Shown here: piece after piece, positions 24,707 to 34,688 of the stretch
Layout of the letters: each line of letters begins with the position of its first letter
How positions within the stretch are numbered: the stretch's first letter is position 1
NCBI RefSeq assembly: GCF_007991755.1
Contig: NZ_BJYY01000013.1
Span: 248,001 to 312,000, forward strand
DNA: 64,000 nt
From: Cellulomonas aerilata
Lineage (GTDB): Bacteria > Actinomycetota > Actinomycetes > Actinomycetales > Cellulomonadaceae
Reading direction: 5' to 3'
Program-made: the position numbers and the translations under genes
Notes under the pieces: model-generated
Seen by the model: the letters and a program-made list of their open reading frames with translations, nothing else
Told to the model about the DNA's origin: nothing
The model's database searches: none

Positions 24707-27240
24707 TGTGGAAGGTCACCCTCGCCGGCGTGCGGGGTCACCTGGTCCGCCTGCTCCTCACCTGCCTGGCGGTGACGCTCGGCACGGCGTTCGTCGCCGG
24801 CTCCTTCGTCCTCACCGACTCCCTCGACCGCACGTTCTCCGCGATCTTCTCCACGGCGGAGTCCACGGACGCGGTGGTACGACTCCCCCAAGACGACGAC
24901 GACGAGGCGGCCGGACCGGAGCTGCCCGGCCTCGAGATCGGTCTCGCTGAGGACATCGAGGGGCTCGACGGGGTCGACCGTGCGGTGCCGCAGCTCACCG
25001 GCAGCGCCCTGCTCCAGGGTGCCGACGGCACGGCCGTCCGCAGCGGTGGGGCGCCGTCGCAGGGTTTCGCCTGGGACCCGGACGACCCCGCCGTGCGCCT
25101 GCTCGACGGCCGCGGCGTCGAGGCCGCCGACGAGGTGGTCGTGGAGGAGACCACGCTGGAGCGCTCCGGGCTCGCCGTCGGCGACGAGACGGTCGTCATC
25201 GTCAACGGCACGCCGTCCGACGTGACGATCGTGGGCGAGGCCACGAACGACCTGCCCACCGCCGGGGCGACGGTCGTGTTCGTCGAGGCGGCGCTGGCTC
25301 GCGAGCAGTTCGCACCCACGGGCGTGGTGCAGAGCATCCTGGTCACCGGCGTCGAGGGGTCCACGCAGGAGGAGGTCGTCGCCACGGTGGCGCCGCTCGT
25401 CCCGGACGGCGCGGAGGTGATCACCGGTCAGCAGCAGGCCGACGAGACGCAGAGGACGCTGCAGGAGGCCCTCGGCTTCGTCACGACGTTCCTGCTCGTC
25501 TTCGCCGGCGTCGCCCTGTTCGTCGGCGCGTTCATCATCTTCAACACCTTCACCATGCTGGTCGCGCAGCGCACCCGCGAGCTCGCGCTGCTCCGAGCCG
25601 TCGGCGCCTCGCGGGGGCAGGTCGTGCGGTCGGTGCTCGCCGAGGCGGTGCTCGTCGGGCTGGCCGGCGCCGCCGCGGGTCTCGGCCTCGGCGTCGGTCT
25701 CGCGGCGGCGCTGCAGGCCCTCGTCGCCTCCCTGTTCGGCCTACAGCTCGACGGGCTGCCGGTCCAGCCGCGGACGGTCGTCGCGACGTTCGTGGTGGGG
25801 GTCGTCGTCACCGCCGTCGCCGCGGTGCTGCCCGCGCGGCGCGCCTCGGCCACCGCGCCGGTGGCCGCGATGCGAGACGACCAGGCACTGCCGAGCACGA
25901 CGGTCCGGACGCGAGCCGCTGCCGGGCTCGGGCTCGCCGCGGGGGGCGCCGCCGCCATGGCACTGGTCCTCACGGACCGCATCACCGAGAACGCGCTGCC
26001 CGTCCTCGGCACCGGCGTCGCGGCGGTCTTCCTCGGCATCGCGATCGCGAGCCCCGCGGTGTCCAAGCCCGTCGTGTGGCTGCTCACCGCACCGCTCGCG
26101 CGCACCGCCGTCGGCCGGCTCGCCCAGCGCAACGCCCTGCGCAACCCGCGGCGCACCGCCGCCACCGCCAGCGCGTTGATGGTCGGCGTGGCACTGGTCG
26201 GCGCGGTCTCGGTGCTGTCCAGCTCCGCGACCGCGTCGGTCGCCGACATCGTCGAGAACGAGCTGGAGGGCGAGCTCGTGGTGAGCGACGGCGGCCCGCC
26301 GACGATCCCGGTCGGCGTGGCCGACCAGGTGGCGCGGGTGGACGGCGTCGCCGCGGTGCTGGCGCTGCCGTTCACGCCCGCGGAGCTCGACGGCGACGAC
26401 GCACTGGCGATGACGGTCGACCCCGGGACCCTGCCCGACCTGGTCACCCTCACCGCGCTCGAGGGGTCCCTCGACGAGCTCGGGGAGGGCGTGTGGCTGA
26501 GCGAGTCGGCGGCCGAGGAGGTCGGTGCGGACGTCGGTGACAGCGTTCTGGTCCAGGTCGGGACCGGCGAGAGCGCCGACCGGGAGGTGCTCGCCGTCCA
26601 CGAGGACTCCCAGATCATCGGGTCGGACGTGCTGGTCTCGGCGGACGTCTACGCGGCCGGGACGGCCGACCTGCAGAGCCGTGACGGGTCCGGCGGCGTG
26701 CAGTACGTCGTGGTCGACGTCGCCGACGGCAGCGACGTCGCGGAGGTGCGCGAGCGGGTGACCGACGTCGCCGCGCAGTACCTCACCCTGTCGGTGCTCG
26801 ACGCCGGGGAGTTCACCGGGGAGCAGACCGCCCAGATCAACACCGTGCTCGGGCTGCTGTACGCCCTGCTGGGGCTGAGTCTCGTCATCGCCACCCTCGG
26901 GGTGGTCAACACCCTGGCGCTCTCGGTCGTCGAGCGCACCCGCGAGATCGGGCTGCTGCGGGCCATCGGGCTGACCCGGCCGCAACTGCGCCGCACCATG
27001 ACGATCGAGTCCGTGGCCACCACGGTCTTCGGCGCGCTCCTCGGGGTGACCCTCGGTCTCGCCTTCGGCGTCGCCCTGCAGCAGGAGCTCGTCGACGACG
27101 GCCTGGAGGTCCTGTCGGTGCCGTGGCCCACGGTCGTCGTGGTGCTCGTCGGTTCCGCCGTCGTCGGGGTGCTGGCGGCCGTCCTGCCGGCGTGGCGAGC
27201 GACGCGCATCGACGTGCTGCGGGCGATCACCACCGACTAG
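24703..27240 (+). CDS. FtsX-like ABC exporter permease
   Basis: Permease of 845 residues for the preceding ATPase. An N-terminal helix (LVRLLLTCLAVTLGTAFVAG) leads to an extracellular domain (about 50-245), then a first FtsX block with membrane helices (about 250-500, FNTFTMLVAQRTRELALLRA). A second external domain (about 510-700) and a second FtsX block (about 705-845, TLALSVVERTREIGLLRAIG) complete the MacB-like duplicated layout. Two starts are possible: GTG 24703 and ATG 24706, the latter overlapping the ATPase stop. It ends before a strong bidirectional hairpin. Confidence 0.93.
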   Translation: MMWKVTLAGVRGHLVRLLLTCLAVTLGTAFVAGSFVLTDSLDRTFSAIFSTAESTDAVVRLPQDDDDEAAGPELPGLEIGLAEDIEGLDGVDRAVPQLTGSALLQGADGTAVRSGGAPSQGFAWDPDDPAVRLLDGRGVEAADEVVVEETTLERSGLAVGDETVVIVNGTPSDVTIVGEATNDLPTAGATVVFVEAALAREQFAPTGVVQSILVTGVEGSTQEEVVATVAPLVPDGAEVITGQQQADETQRTLQEALGFVTTFLLVFAGVALFVGAFIIFNTFTMLVAQRTRELALLRAVGASRGQVVRSVLAEAVLVGLAGAAAGLGLGVGLAAALQALVASLFGLQLDGLPVQPRTVVATFVVGVVVTAVAAVLPARRASATAPVAAMRDDQALPSTTVRTRAAAGLGLAAGGAAAMALVLTDRITENALPVLGTGVAAVFLGIAIASPAVSKPVVWLLTAPLARTAVGRLAQRNALRNPRRTAATASALMVGVALVGAVSVLSSSATASVADIVENELEGELVVSDGGPPTIPVGVADQVARVDGVAAVLALPFTPAELDGDDALAMTVDPGTLPDLVTLTALEGSLDELGEGVWLSESAAEEVGADVGDSVLVQVGTGESADREVLAVHEDSQIIGSDVLVSADVYAAGTADLQSRDGSGGVQYVVVDVADGSDVAEVRERVTDVAAQYLTLSVLDAGEFTGEQTAQINTVLGLLYALLGLSLVIATLGVVNTLALSVVERTREIGLLRAIGLTRPQLRRTMTIESVATTVFGALLGVTLGLAFGVALQQELVDDGLEVLSVPWPTVVVVLVGSAVVGVLAAVLPAWRATRIDVLRAITTD

Positions 27241-27271
27241 GTGTCCCGCCCACGGGCCCGTCGACCGACCG

Positions 27272-27313
27272 CCTGTGGGCGGTGCCGTGTCGGCCACGGT
27301 CACCGCCCACAGG
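27272..27313. terminator. Strong hairpin between convergent genes
   Basis: CCTGTGGGCGGTG (27272-27284) and CACCGCCCACAGG (27301-27313) form a perfect 13-bp stem, and the inner bases CCGTG/CACGG pair as well. It lies between the exporter permease and the Ig-repeat protein gene and could end both transcripts. No T-run is present. Confidence 0.7.
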
Positions 27314-27362
27314 TGGGACGACGGGACCCCGGGAACCGCGAGCAGGGTCCGGGTCCCACGGG

Positions 27363-30300
27363 TCAGCGCGGTGCCGTCCTCTGCCGGCGTCGTGCACCGA
27401 GCAGCAGCATCCCGCCGACGGCGATGAGCGCCGCGCCGAGGCCCGACCACGCGGCCACGGACGCCCCCGTGTCGGCCAGGGACGTGCGCGCGGGGTGCGG
27501 CTGCGGTGCGGGGCCGCGGGTGGTCGGTCCGGCGGTCCACGCCGGGGTGACCACGTCGGTCCGCGCCGCCGGCTCGGCGTCCGCCACGGTCAGGGTCACC
27601 GTGGACGCCGACGGCGCGTACCTCGAGTCGCCGGCATACAGGACCTGGACGGCGTACTCCCCCGGCGGCAGGTCGCCCGGCACCTCGCACGAGCGAGCCA
27701 CCTCGAGCTCGACCGTGCAGAGCACGACACCGTTCGCGACGAAGCTGACCGTGCCGGTGGCGTCGGCCGGCAGCTCGCCGGCGGTCAGCACGGTGGTCGT
27801 GCCCGCCGGGAGCGGACCGCCGGTCGTGCCGACGACCTCGGTGGTCGCCCGGATGACGTCGAACGTCGTCACGGCCTCCGACGCCGCATGGTCGGCGTCG
27901 CCGGAGTAGGCGGCCCGGACGGTGTGGCTCCCGGGCAGGACGACGGTCGGCGTCTCGCAGCCGGTGCCGGCCGGCACCTGCAGCTCGCACAGCGTGGTGT
28001 CCCCGGCGGTCAGCGTGACGGTCCCGCTCGCGCCGACCGGCAGACCGGCCAGGACCGGCACCACGACGGCCGGGTACGTCACGTCGGGCACGGTCACGGA
28101 GAAGGTGGTCGGCTGCCGCGTCACCGCGAACGTGGCGGTGGCCGAGGACCCGAGGTGGTTGCGGTCGCCGCCGTAGACCGCGGTGACGGTGCGGGTGCCG
28201 GCGGCCAGTCCGTCGACCGCCTCGCAGCCCGTGCCGGTGGTGACGTCGAGGGTGCACAACGTCGAGGTGGCGTCGGACAGCGCCACGCTCCCCGTGGCGG
28301 TGGCCGGCAGACCGGTGATCGACGGCACCGCGGCGGTCCCGAACACCACGTCGGGGACGGCCACCGCGACGGCGGTGGGGAGCGGCTGGACGGCGAAGCT
28401 GCCGGTCGCCGTGGACCCGAGGTGGTTGGCGTCCCCGGCGTACACCGCGGTCACGGGGTAGCCGCCGGCCGGCAGGTCCTTCGGCACCTCGCAGGACGCG
28501 CCCGGGACGGTCACGTCCGGGATCTCGCACAGCGCGGTGTCGCCGGAGGTGAAGGTCGCCTTGCCGCCGGTGAGGCCCGTCGGCAGCTGCCCGAGCGACA
28601 GCGTGGTGCCCTGCAGGTAGCCGGGCGCGGCGTCCGAGACCTGGACGGTGATCGACGTCGACGCGGGCACGATCGTCAGGGTCACGGCCGTGCTGGTCGA
28701 GCTGGTGTACCGGTCGTCGCCGGAGTAGGTGACCGTCACCGGGTGCTCGCCCGCGGGCAGGTCGGCCGGCGTCAGGCAGCTCGTCGCCTCGGCCAGGTCG
28801 ACGGTGCAGGGCGTGCGGTCCCCCACGGCGAACGTCGCGGTGCCGGTGGCTCCCGTCGGCAGCCCGGCGACCGACAGCACGGCGGGGTGACCGTAGGTCA
28901 CCGTCGGCTGCCCGAGCGACACCACGGGCGAGACGTCGGCCTTGACGACCGCGAACCGGCCCTCGGCCGTGGCCGGCGCGCGATCGGCGTCGCCGGAGTA
29001 CGTCGCCGTGACCTCGTGCTGACCGACCGGCAGGCCCGTACCGGGCAGGCAGCTCGCCTGCGTCGCGACGTCGACGGTGCACAGGGCCGCCCCGCCGGAC
29101 GAGAACGTCACGGTCCCCGTGGCACCGCGTGCGAGCCCGACGAAGGACAGCACCGTGGACGTGCCGAACGGTGTCGAGGCCGGGGTCGCGGCGATGGTGA
29201 AGTCGGGGCTCTCGACCGGGACCACCCTGAACTCGGTCCGGCTCGTGGAGCCGAGGTGGTTGTCGTCACCGCTGTAGGTCGCGGTCACCGCGTACCGGCC
29301 CACGGCCAGCTCGGCAGGGGCCGCGCAGCTGCTCGCCGCGGTGACGTCGCCGACGGTGCAGAGCACGTCGTCCCCGGCGGTGAACGTCACCGATCCCGTG
29401 GCGCCGGCCGGCAGCCCGGCCCAGGACAGGGTCACGGGGGTACCGAAGGGGGTGGTGCCGGAGGACACCGCGGCCGTCAGCCCGGTGGCCGCGCGCTGCA
29501 CGGTGAACGTGGTGCTGGTGGTCGCCGGGACGAAGTTCCGGTCCCCGGAGTACCTGACCGCCACCGGGCGGGGTCCGGCTCCCAGGTCCGCCGGAGCGGC
29601 GCACCCCGACCCGGTGGTGACGTCGGCGACCGTGCACAGCTCGAGGTCGCCCGAGAGGAAGGTGACGGTGCCGGTCGCGCCGTCCGGCAGGCCGGAGAAC
29701 GACATCGTGACCGGCGAGCCGTAGGACGGCGCGGGGTCGGAGACGCCGGCCGCGAAGTCGGGGACGCCGGCCGGGCTCACCGTGAACGCCGTCGTGGCGC
29801 TGGACCCGTGGAGGTTGGCGTCGCCCGAGTACGTCGCCGTCACCGGGTAGGTCCCGGCCTCCAGGGCGACCGGTGACACGCAGCTCGTCGTGGACAGGTC
29901 GGTGATCTGGCACAGCACGGTCTCGCCGGAGCTGAAGACCACGGTGCCGCCGGCACCGGCCGGGATCCCGGAGAAGCTGAGGGTCGTGGCCGACCCGAAC
30001 GGCACCGTCGGGTCGCTGACCGCGGCGACCAGCGCCGTCCCGGCCGGCTCCACCCGGAAGAGGGTCTCGGCCGTCGAGGACGCGAAGTGCCGGTCACCGG
30101 AGTAGGTGGCGACGACCGGGTACCGGCCCGTGGCGAGGTCGGAGGGTGTCGAGCATCCCGCCGAGGCGGTCACGTCGGCGACCGTGCACAGCACCGTCCC
30201 GCCACCGGCGAAGGTCACCGACCCGGTCGCTCCGGCCGGCAGGCCGGAGAACGAGAGCGTGTTCGCCGTCCCGTAGGACGAGGTGGCAGCCGCTGCCGCC

Positions 30301-32291
30301 GCCGCGAAGGGTGCGGCGGCCTGGGTCACGGTGAAGGTGAACGGGGTGGAGACGGCGCCGGCGAAACGGCTGTCACCGGCGTAGGCGGCGGTGACGGTGA
30401 CGCCGCCCACGTCGAGGGACGTGTCGGTGGTGCATCCGGACGCGGACCCGAGGTCCTCGACGGTGCACAGCACGGTGCCGTCCGCGGTGGCGAAGCTGAC
30501 CGGTCCGGTGGCGCCGGCGGGCGCGACCGAGGCCGTGAGGGTGTTGGCGCTCCCGTAGGGGACCTCGCCGGCTGTCGCGGTGGCGGTGAGGACGGCCGGC
30601 GCGCGGGACACGGCGAAGGACGTCCTCGCCGTCACCGCCGGGAACGAGCTGTCACCGGAGTACTCCGCCCGGACCGGGTAGTCGCCCGGCAGGAGTGTCG
30701 TCGGGGAGGAGCAGCTGGTGGCGGGCAGGGTCGCCACGCACAGCACCTCGTCGCCCGAGCGGAAGGTGACGGTGCCGGTGGCCTCCGGAGGGAGGCCAGC
30801 CGTGGCGAGCGTGGCCGACGACCCGTAGCCGACGGACGTCGGCGTCGCCGAGGCGGTCACGGCATCGATCGCGACGGTCCGGCTGGCGGTCTGCGGGCTG
30901 GCGTCGACGGAGGACACCTTGGCGGTGACGGTCGGGGTGCTGCCGGCGGCCGCGGTCACGGCGACCGGGATGGCGAGCGTCGGGAGCGACGCACCCGGCA
31001 GGATCGCCTGGGCCGGTGTGTGGCGGCAGGTCACGACCTGACCGGTCGTGGTGCACGCGTAGTCGCCGGAGGCGGGGTTGCGGGGGGTCAGACCGCTCGG
31101 GAACGTGGTGGTCACCGTGGCGGCCTCGTGCTCGGCCGCCTGGAGCGGGTCGAGCGACGGGGTCACCGACACCACGGCGCTGCCGCCGGTGAGGAACCGA
31201 CCGCCCTGGTCGTCCCCCATCGCCAGGTCGTACGCCGGCAGCTGTCCGGTCAGCGTCGTGGCCGACAGCCTGCTGATCTCGTGGATCTCGGTCGACCCGC
31301 CGGTGGACGCCGACCACCCGAAGGTCAGCTGGTACGGAAGACCCGTCGTCGGGTTGATGTACGACGCGGGGAAGCCCAGCGCGCTCAGCGTCGACGCCTT
31401 CGGCAGTGCGCCGGTGAGCGTCTGGCGCGCAGCGCCGTAGGAGACCCACGAGACCAGCCAGCTCGACGCCGGCACGGTGAGCCCGGAGGCCGTGGTCGCG
31501 GCCACCGTATCGGGGTTGAGGGCGACCTGGACCGGGACCGGGACCGGCCGCGGGCCGGCCGCGAGCCGGTCCAGACGACCGGCGGACGACGCGGTGCCCA
31601 CGATGCAGTAGCCGTTGTTGCCGTTGCCGGGGCCGCGGACGGTGACGTTCTGCGGCGAGGCCGAGCTCGCGGGGCAGAGGGGGCCGCCGAACGCCGAGTT
31701 GCGGTAGTTGCCGAAGACGTCGATCCCGATGCCGAGGTACCCGTAGCTGACACCCGCCTGGGTGTTGCCGATGGCGCTGTAGCCGAGGGAGCCACCGGCC
31801 GGTCCGGTGACCGCCGGCGGCCGGGGATTCGTCGGGTCGGTGGCGGCCAGGACCAGGGCGATGCCGTCGGCGCCGTTCCCGTTGTACTGGTGGGTGTTGA
31901 ACGTGACGTCGATCCCCTTGCTCGCCGGGATGCTGGTCGCGTTGTAGACGGTCCCGACCTGCCCGGTCGCGTTGGTCGTCAACCGCAGGACGCCCGACCC
32001 GGCCGGGTCGATCGCCGTGGACGAGCAGCCGCCGATCGGCAGCCCCGCGGTCGTCGTGCCGGCCGTCAGGCAGGCCGCGGTGCTCGAACCGGCGCGGACG
32101 ACCTGCCAGTCCGGTGACGACGTCGTCGGCCCGGTGAAGGTCTCCCCGGCCAGCGGGCTCAGGGCCGCGCCTGCCGCCCCGGCGACCGGGGCGGTGATCA
32201 GGACGGTGCTCGTCATCAGCCCCAGCGCGGCGGCGACGGCTCCCGCACGGCGGAGCAGCTGACTGGCGAAGCGGTTCCGCTGTGCGGGCAT
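27363..32291 (-). CDS. Large Ig-repeat surface protein with lectin-like domain and LADTG sortase signal
   Basis: Predicted cell-wall-anchored protein of 1,642 residues. ATG 32291 starts a signal peptide (positive residues, then AVAAALGLMTSTVLITAP, AGA-type cleavage near residue 40). Residues about 45-330 resemble an L-type lectin-like beta-sandwich (VTFNTHQYNGNGADGIALVL). After a connecting region come about twelve Ig-like repeats of roughly 90 residues, each ending in a Y-[SAG]-G-D motif such as YSGDDNHLGS. The C-terminus has LADTG at 1605-1609, a hydrophobic helix and RRRQR, a class E sortase-type signal (LAxTG). Likely roles are adhesion or glycan binding. It is divergent from the PIG-L gene. 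Confidence 0.9.
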   Translation of the reverse strand: MPAQRNRFASQLLRRAGAVAAALGLMTSTVLITAPVAGAAGAALSPLAGETFTGPTTSSPDWQVVRAGSSTAACLTAGTTTAGLPIGGCSSTAIDPAGSGVLRLTTNATGQVGTVYNATSIPASKGIDVTFNTHQYNGNGADGIALVLAATDPTNPRPPAVTGPAGGSLGYSAIGNTQAGVSYGYLGIGIDVFGNYRNSAFGGPLCPASSASPQNVTVRGPGNGNNGYCIVGTASSAGRLDRLAAGPRPVPVPVQVALNPDTVAATTASGLTVPASSWLVSWVSYGAARQTLTGALPKASTLSALGFPASYINPTTGLPYQLTFGWSASTGGSTEIHEISRLSATTLTGQLPAYDLAMGDDQGGRFLTGGSAVVSVTPSLDPLQAAEHEAATVTTTFPSGLTPRNPASGDYACTTTGQVVTCRHTPAQAILPGASLPTLAIPVAVTAAAGSTPTVTAKVSSVDASPQTASRTVAIDAVTASATPTSVGYGSSATLATAGLPPEATGTVTFRSGDEVLCVATLPATSCSSPTTLLPGDYPVRAEYSGDSSFPAVTARTSFAVSRAPAVLTATATAGEVPYGSANTLTASVAPAGATGPVSFATADGTVLCTVEDLGSASGCTTDTSLDVGGVTVTAAYAGDSRFAGAVSTPFTFTVTQAAAPFAAAAAAATSSYGTANTLSFSGLPAGATGSVTFAGGGTVLCTVADVTASAGCSTPSDLATGRYPVVATYSGDRHFASSTAETLFRVEPAGTALVAAVSDPTVPFGSATTLSFSGIPAGAGGTVVFSSGETVLCQITDLSTTSCVSPVALEAGTYPVTATYSGDANLHGSSATTAFTVSPAGVPDFAAGVSDPAPSYGSPVTMSFSGLPDGATGTVTFLSGDLELCTVADVTTGSGCAAPADLGAGPRPVAVRYSGDRNFVPATTSTTFTVQRAATGLTAAVSSGTTPFGTPVTLSWAGLPAGATGSVTFTAGDDVLCTVGDVTAASSCAAPAELAVGRYAVTATYSGDDNHLGSTSRTEFRVVPVESPDFTIAATPASTPFGTSTVLSFVGLARGATGTVTFSSGGAALCTVDVATQASCLPGTGLPVGQHEVTATYSGDADRAPATAEGRFAVVKADVSPVVSLGQPTVTYGHPAVLSVAGLPTGATGTATFAVGDRTPCTVDLAEATSCLTPADLPAGEHPVTVTYSGDDRYTSSTSTAVTLTIVPASTSITVQVSDAAPGYLQGTTLSLGQLPTGLTGGKATFTSGDTALCEIPDVTVPGASCEVPKDLPAGGYPVTAVYAGDANHLGSTATGSFAVQPLPTAVAVAVPDVVFGTAAVPSITGLPATATGSVALSDATSTLCTLDVTTGTGCEAVDGLAAGTRTVTAVYGGDRNHLGSSATATFAVTRQPTTFSVTVPDVTYPAVVVPVLAGLPVGASGTVTLTAGDTTLCELQVPAGTGCETPTVVLPGSHTVRAAYSGDADHAASEAVTTFDVIRATTEVVGTTGGPLPAGTTTVLTAGELPADATGTVSFVANGVVLCTVELEVARSCEVPGDLPPGEYAVQVLYAGDSRYAPSASTVTLTVADAEPAARTDVVTPAWTAGPTTRGPAPQPHPARTSLADTGASVAAWSGLGAALIAVGGMLLLGARRRQRTAPR

Positions 32292-32553
32292 GACGCGGGC
32301 TCTCTCTCGACGGGTGACGGCCGGTGCGGGTGCGGCTCCGGCCGTGGCTGTGCTCCCCCGCGACGATCTCCGCGCGCTGACAGGCACGTCCCCGCCATCG
32401 ACCGTCGTCGGGCCGATGTGAGGACCGCCCCTGACCCGGGGGGCTCGACGGATGGCACGTGGAGGTGGAACGCTCGTCGCTGCTCGGGCCCGACCACGGC
32501 CGGGTGGGTCGCGCAGAGGGGGCCGACGTGGCGGGCGTCGCTGGTGAGGGCCG

Positions 32554-33348
32554 GTGAGCCGGCGTCTGGCGGTGTGCGTGGCGCACCCGGACGACGAGAC
32601 GTTCCAGGTCTACGGGACCGTGGCCCTGCACCGGGACGACCCCGGGTTCCGGCTCGCGGTGCTGCACGCGACCGACGGCGACGCCGGCCAGATCGCCCCG
32701 GGCGTCGATGTGGGTCCTGAGGGCCTGGGAGCACACCGCCGCCGCGAGGACGAGCTGGCGTGGGCTGCTGTGGGCTACGTCCCGGACCGCCACGACTGGC
32801 TGGGCTACCCCGACGGGGAGCTGTCGCGGGCGCCGTTCGGCGAGGTGGTGGCCCACGTCGCCAGGCTGCTCGACGACGAGCGGCCCGACGTGGTGTGCAC
32901 GTTCGGCCCGCACGGCATGACGGGCCATCCGGACCACATCACCATCGGCCGGGCGACCGACACGGCCTTCCATGCCGTCCGACGTGACGGCGGGCCCGGC
33001 CTCAGGCGCCTGCTGCACGCGGGCTTCGCCGAGACGTACTTCCGCAAGCACCAGGCGTGGCTGCACGAGCAGGGGCTGCCGCAGTGGGAGCCGGACCGGC
33101 TCTACCACCTGCGCGGCACGCCGGACGAGCACATCGGGGTCAAGGTCCCGACCCGGAAGGTCGCCGACCGCGTCTTCGCGGGCATCCAGCAGCACCGCAG
33201 CCAGATGCACGTGCTGTTCGCCCATCCCGTGGACGACACCGTCTTCACCGCCGGCAACTCGCGCGAGACGCACGTCGTCGCGTGGCCGCCGCGCGCCGTC
33301 GGCACGCCGGTGCTCACGGACGTCTTCGAGGGCCTCGACGACGGCTGA
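32554..33348 (+). CDS. PIG-L/LmbE-family deacetylase
   Basis: Zinc-dependent N-deacetylase family protein of 264 residues. The metal-binding motif AHPDDE is at residues 11-16 and the second histidine motif GHPDHI is near 128. In actinobacteria such proteins include the mycothiol enzymes MshB and Mca, and this length and GHPDH motif fit that broad group, but the substrate cannot be fixed here. The GTG follows the leader region of the divergent surface-protein gene. The next gene on the same strand begins 75 bases later. Confidence 0.88.
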   Translation: MSRRLAVCVAHPDDETFQVYGTVALHRDDPGFRLAVLHATDGDAGQIAPGVDVGPEGLGAHRRREDELAWAAVGYVPDRHDWLGYPDGELSRAPFGEVVAHVARLLDDERPDVVCTFGPHGMTGHPDHITIGRATDTAFHAVRRDGGPGLRRLLHAGFAETYFRKHQAWLHEQGLPQWEPDRLYHLRGTPDEHIGVKVPTRKVADRVFAGIQQHRSQMHVLFAHPVDDTVFTAGNSRETHVVAWPPRAVGTPVLTDVFEGLDDG

Positions 33349-33423
33349 CCGACGTGGCCCCGCGTCGGAGGCAGACGTCGGGGCCGGTGACCGCCACACC
33401 GTCGAGGAACACGGGGAGGGCCG

Positions 33424-34605
33424 GTGCACGCCTATCGTGCCGACGCCGCGTACGACGGCGAGCGCCGCCTGCCCGGCGGTGCGCTCGTCCTCGTCGAGGA
33501 CGGCCGGATCGTCGGGGTGGAGCCTGCCGCCGCCGCAGTGCCGGACGGTTGCCCGGTCACCTCCCTCCCGGGCACCACGCTGCTGCCCGGACTCGTCGAC
33601 GCGCACGCCCACCTGTGCGGCGACAGCGGCCCTCGTGCCCTCGACCAGCTGCCCGAGCTCTCCGACGACCAGCTGGACGCCACGATCAGGACCGCTGGTG
33701 CCCACCAGCTGGCCGCCGGTGTCACGGCCGTGCGCGACCTCGGTGACGCGCGGTGGGCGGTGGTCGACCGGCACCGCGAGGGCTCCGGCCCGACCGTGGT
33801 CGCGTCCGGGCCGCCGCTGACGTCCGTGCAGGGTCACTGCTGGTTCATGGGCGGTGAGGTGTCCGGCGTGGACGCGGTCCGCCGAGCGGTGCGCGAGCGC
33901 TACGAGCGCGGCGCCGACGTGGTCAAGGTCATGGCCAGCGGCGGAGCGATGACCACGACGACCGACGTGCTGGCCTGCCAGTTCACCTCCGAGGAGCTGC
34001 GGGCAGCATGCGACGAGGCGCACCGGTGGGGCCTTCCCGTCACCGCGCACGCGCACGCGCTCGCGGCTGTCGAGCAGGTCGTCGACGCCGGCGTCGACGG
34101 CATCGAGCACTGCTCCTGCTTCACCGCCGCGGGCTTCCGTACGCCACCACAGCTGGCCGAGCGCATCGCCGCAGCGGGGATCGCCGTGTGCCCCACGCTC
34201 GGCCGGAACCTCGACGCACCACCGCCGCCGCAGGTCCTCGCCGTGATGGCGCGCACCGGCATGACCTGGGAGGCGCGCCTGGCCCAGGTGGCCGAGCTGC
34301 ACCGAGCCGGTGTCACGCTGGTCAGCGGTGGCGACTCGGGCATCAGCCCCGGCAAGCCGCACGGTGTCATGCCGGTCGCGGTCAGCGACCTCGTGCAGTG
34401 CGGCGTACCGCCGTCAGCGGCACTCGCGTCGGCGACCAGCGCGGCCGCGGACGCCTGCGGACTCGGGCACCGCACCGGCCGGCTGCGCGCCGGGCTCGAC
34501 GCCGACCTGCTGCTCGTGACCGGCGACCCCATGCTCGACGTGGACGCCCTGCGCGCAGTCGCCCTGGTGGTCTCCCGCGGCCGCCACGTGCCCCCGGAGC
34601 CCTGA
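33424..34605 (+). CDS. Metal-dependent amidohydrolase (imidazolonepropionase-like)
   Basis: Hydrolase of 393 residues in the amidohydrolase superfamily. An N-terminal beta-sandwich piece leads to LLPGLVDAHAHLCGD (metal-binding His-x-His). KVMASGG, a likely position for the metal-bridging residue, follows, then TAHAHA and EHCS with further histidines and SGGDSGISPGKPHG with the conserved aspartate. The tail GRLRAGLDADLLLVTGDP is typical of the family. The substrate is unknown; dipeptides, lactones and cyclic ureas are all possible. GTG 33424 is preceded by GGGAGG. Confidence 0.87.
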   Translation: MHAYRADAAYDGERRLPGGALVLVEDGRIVGVEPAAAAVPDGCPVTSLPGTTLLPGLVDAHAHLCGDSGPRALDQLPELSDDQLDATIRTAGAHQLAAGVTAVRDLGDARWAVVDRHREGSGPTVVASGPPLTSVQGHCWFMGGEVSGVDAVRRAVRERYERGADVVKVMASGGAMTTTTDVLACQFTSEELRAACDEAHRWGLPVTAHAHALAAVEQVVDAGVDGIEHCSCFTAAGFRTPPQLAERIAAAGIAVCPTLGRNLDAPPPPQVLAVMARTGMTWEARLAQVAELHRAGVTLVSGGDSGISPGKPHGVMPVAVSDLVQCGVPPSAALASATSAAADACGLGHRTGRLRAGLDADLLLVTGDPMLDVDALRAVALVVSRGRHVPPEP

Positions 34606-34656
34606 CGCCGGGCGCACCGGACGGCGGGCGCACCGGCGACCCTTCCCACGCGCGCC

Positions 34657-34672
34657 GACCGCGGCTGCGGTC
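34657..34672. terminator. Small hairpin between convergent genes
   Basis: GACCGC-GGCT-GCGGTC is a perfect 6-bp stem with a four-base loop between the amidohydrolase and GAF-EAL genes. There is no T-run. Confidence 0.35.
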
Positions 34673-34688
34673 CGTCGAGCGGCGCTGC

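Noticed and set aside
25741-29082. 1,113-codon open frame on the minus strand crossing the exporter permease and the Ig-protein gene
   Set aside because: It runs through two real genes in wrong frames and contains only Arg/Gly/Asp-rich low-complexity sequence.
27600-30700. Repeated DNA as a mobile or IS element
   Set aside because: The roughly 270-base periodicity corresponds to in-frame Ig-like domains of one protein; there is no transposase or terminal inverted repeat.
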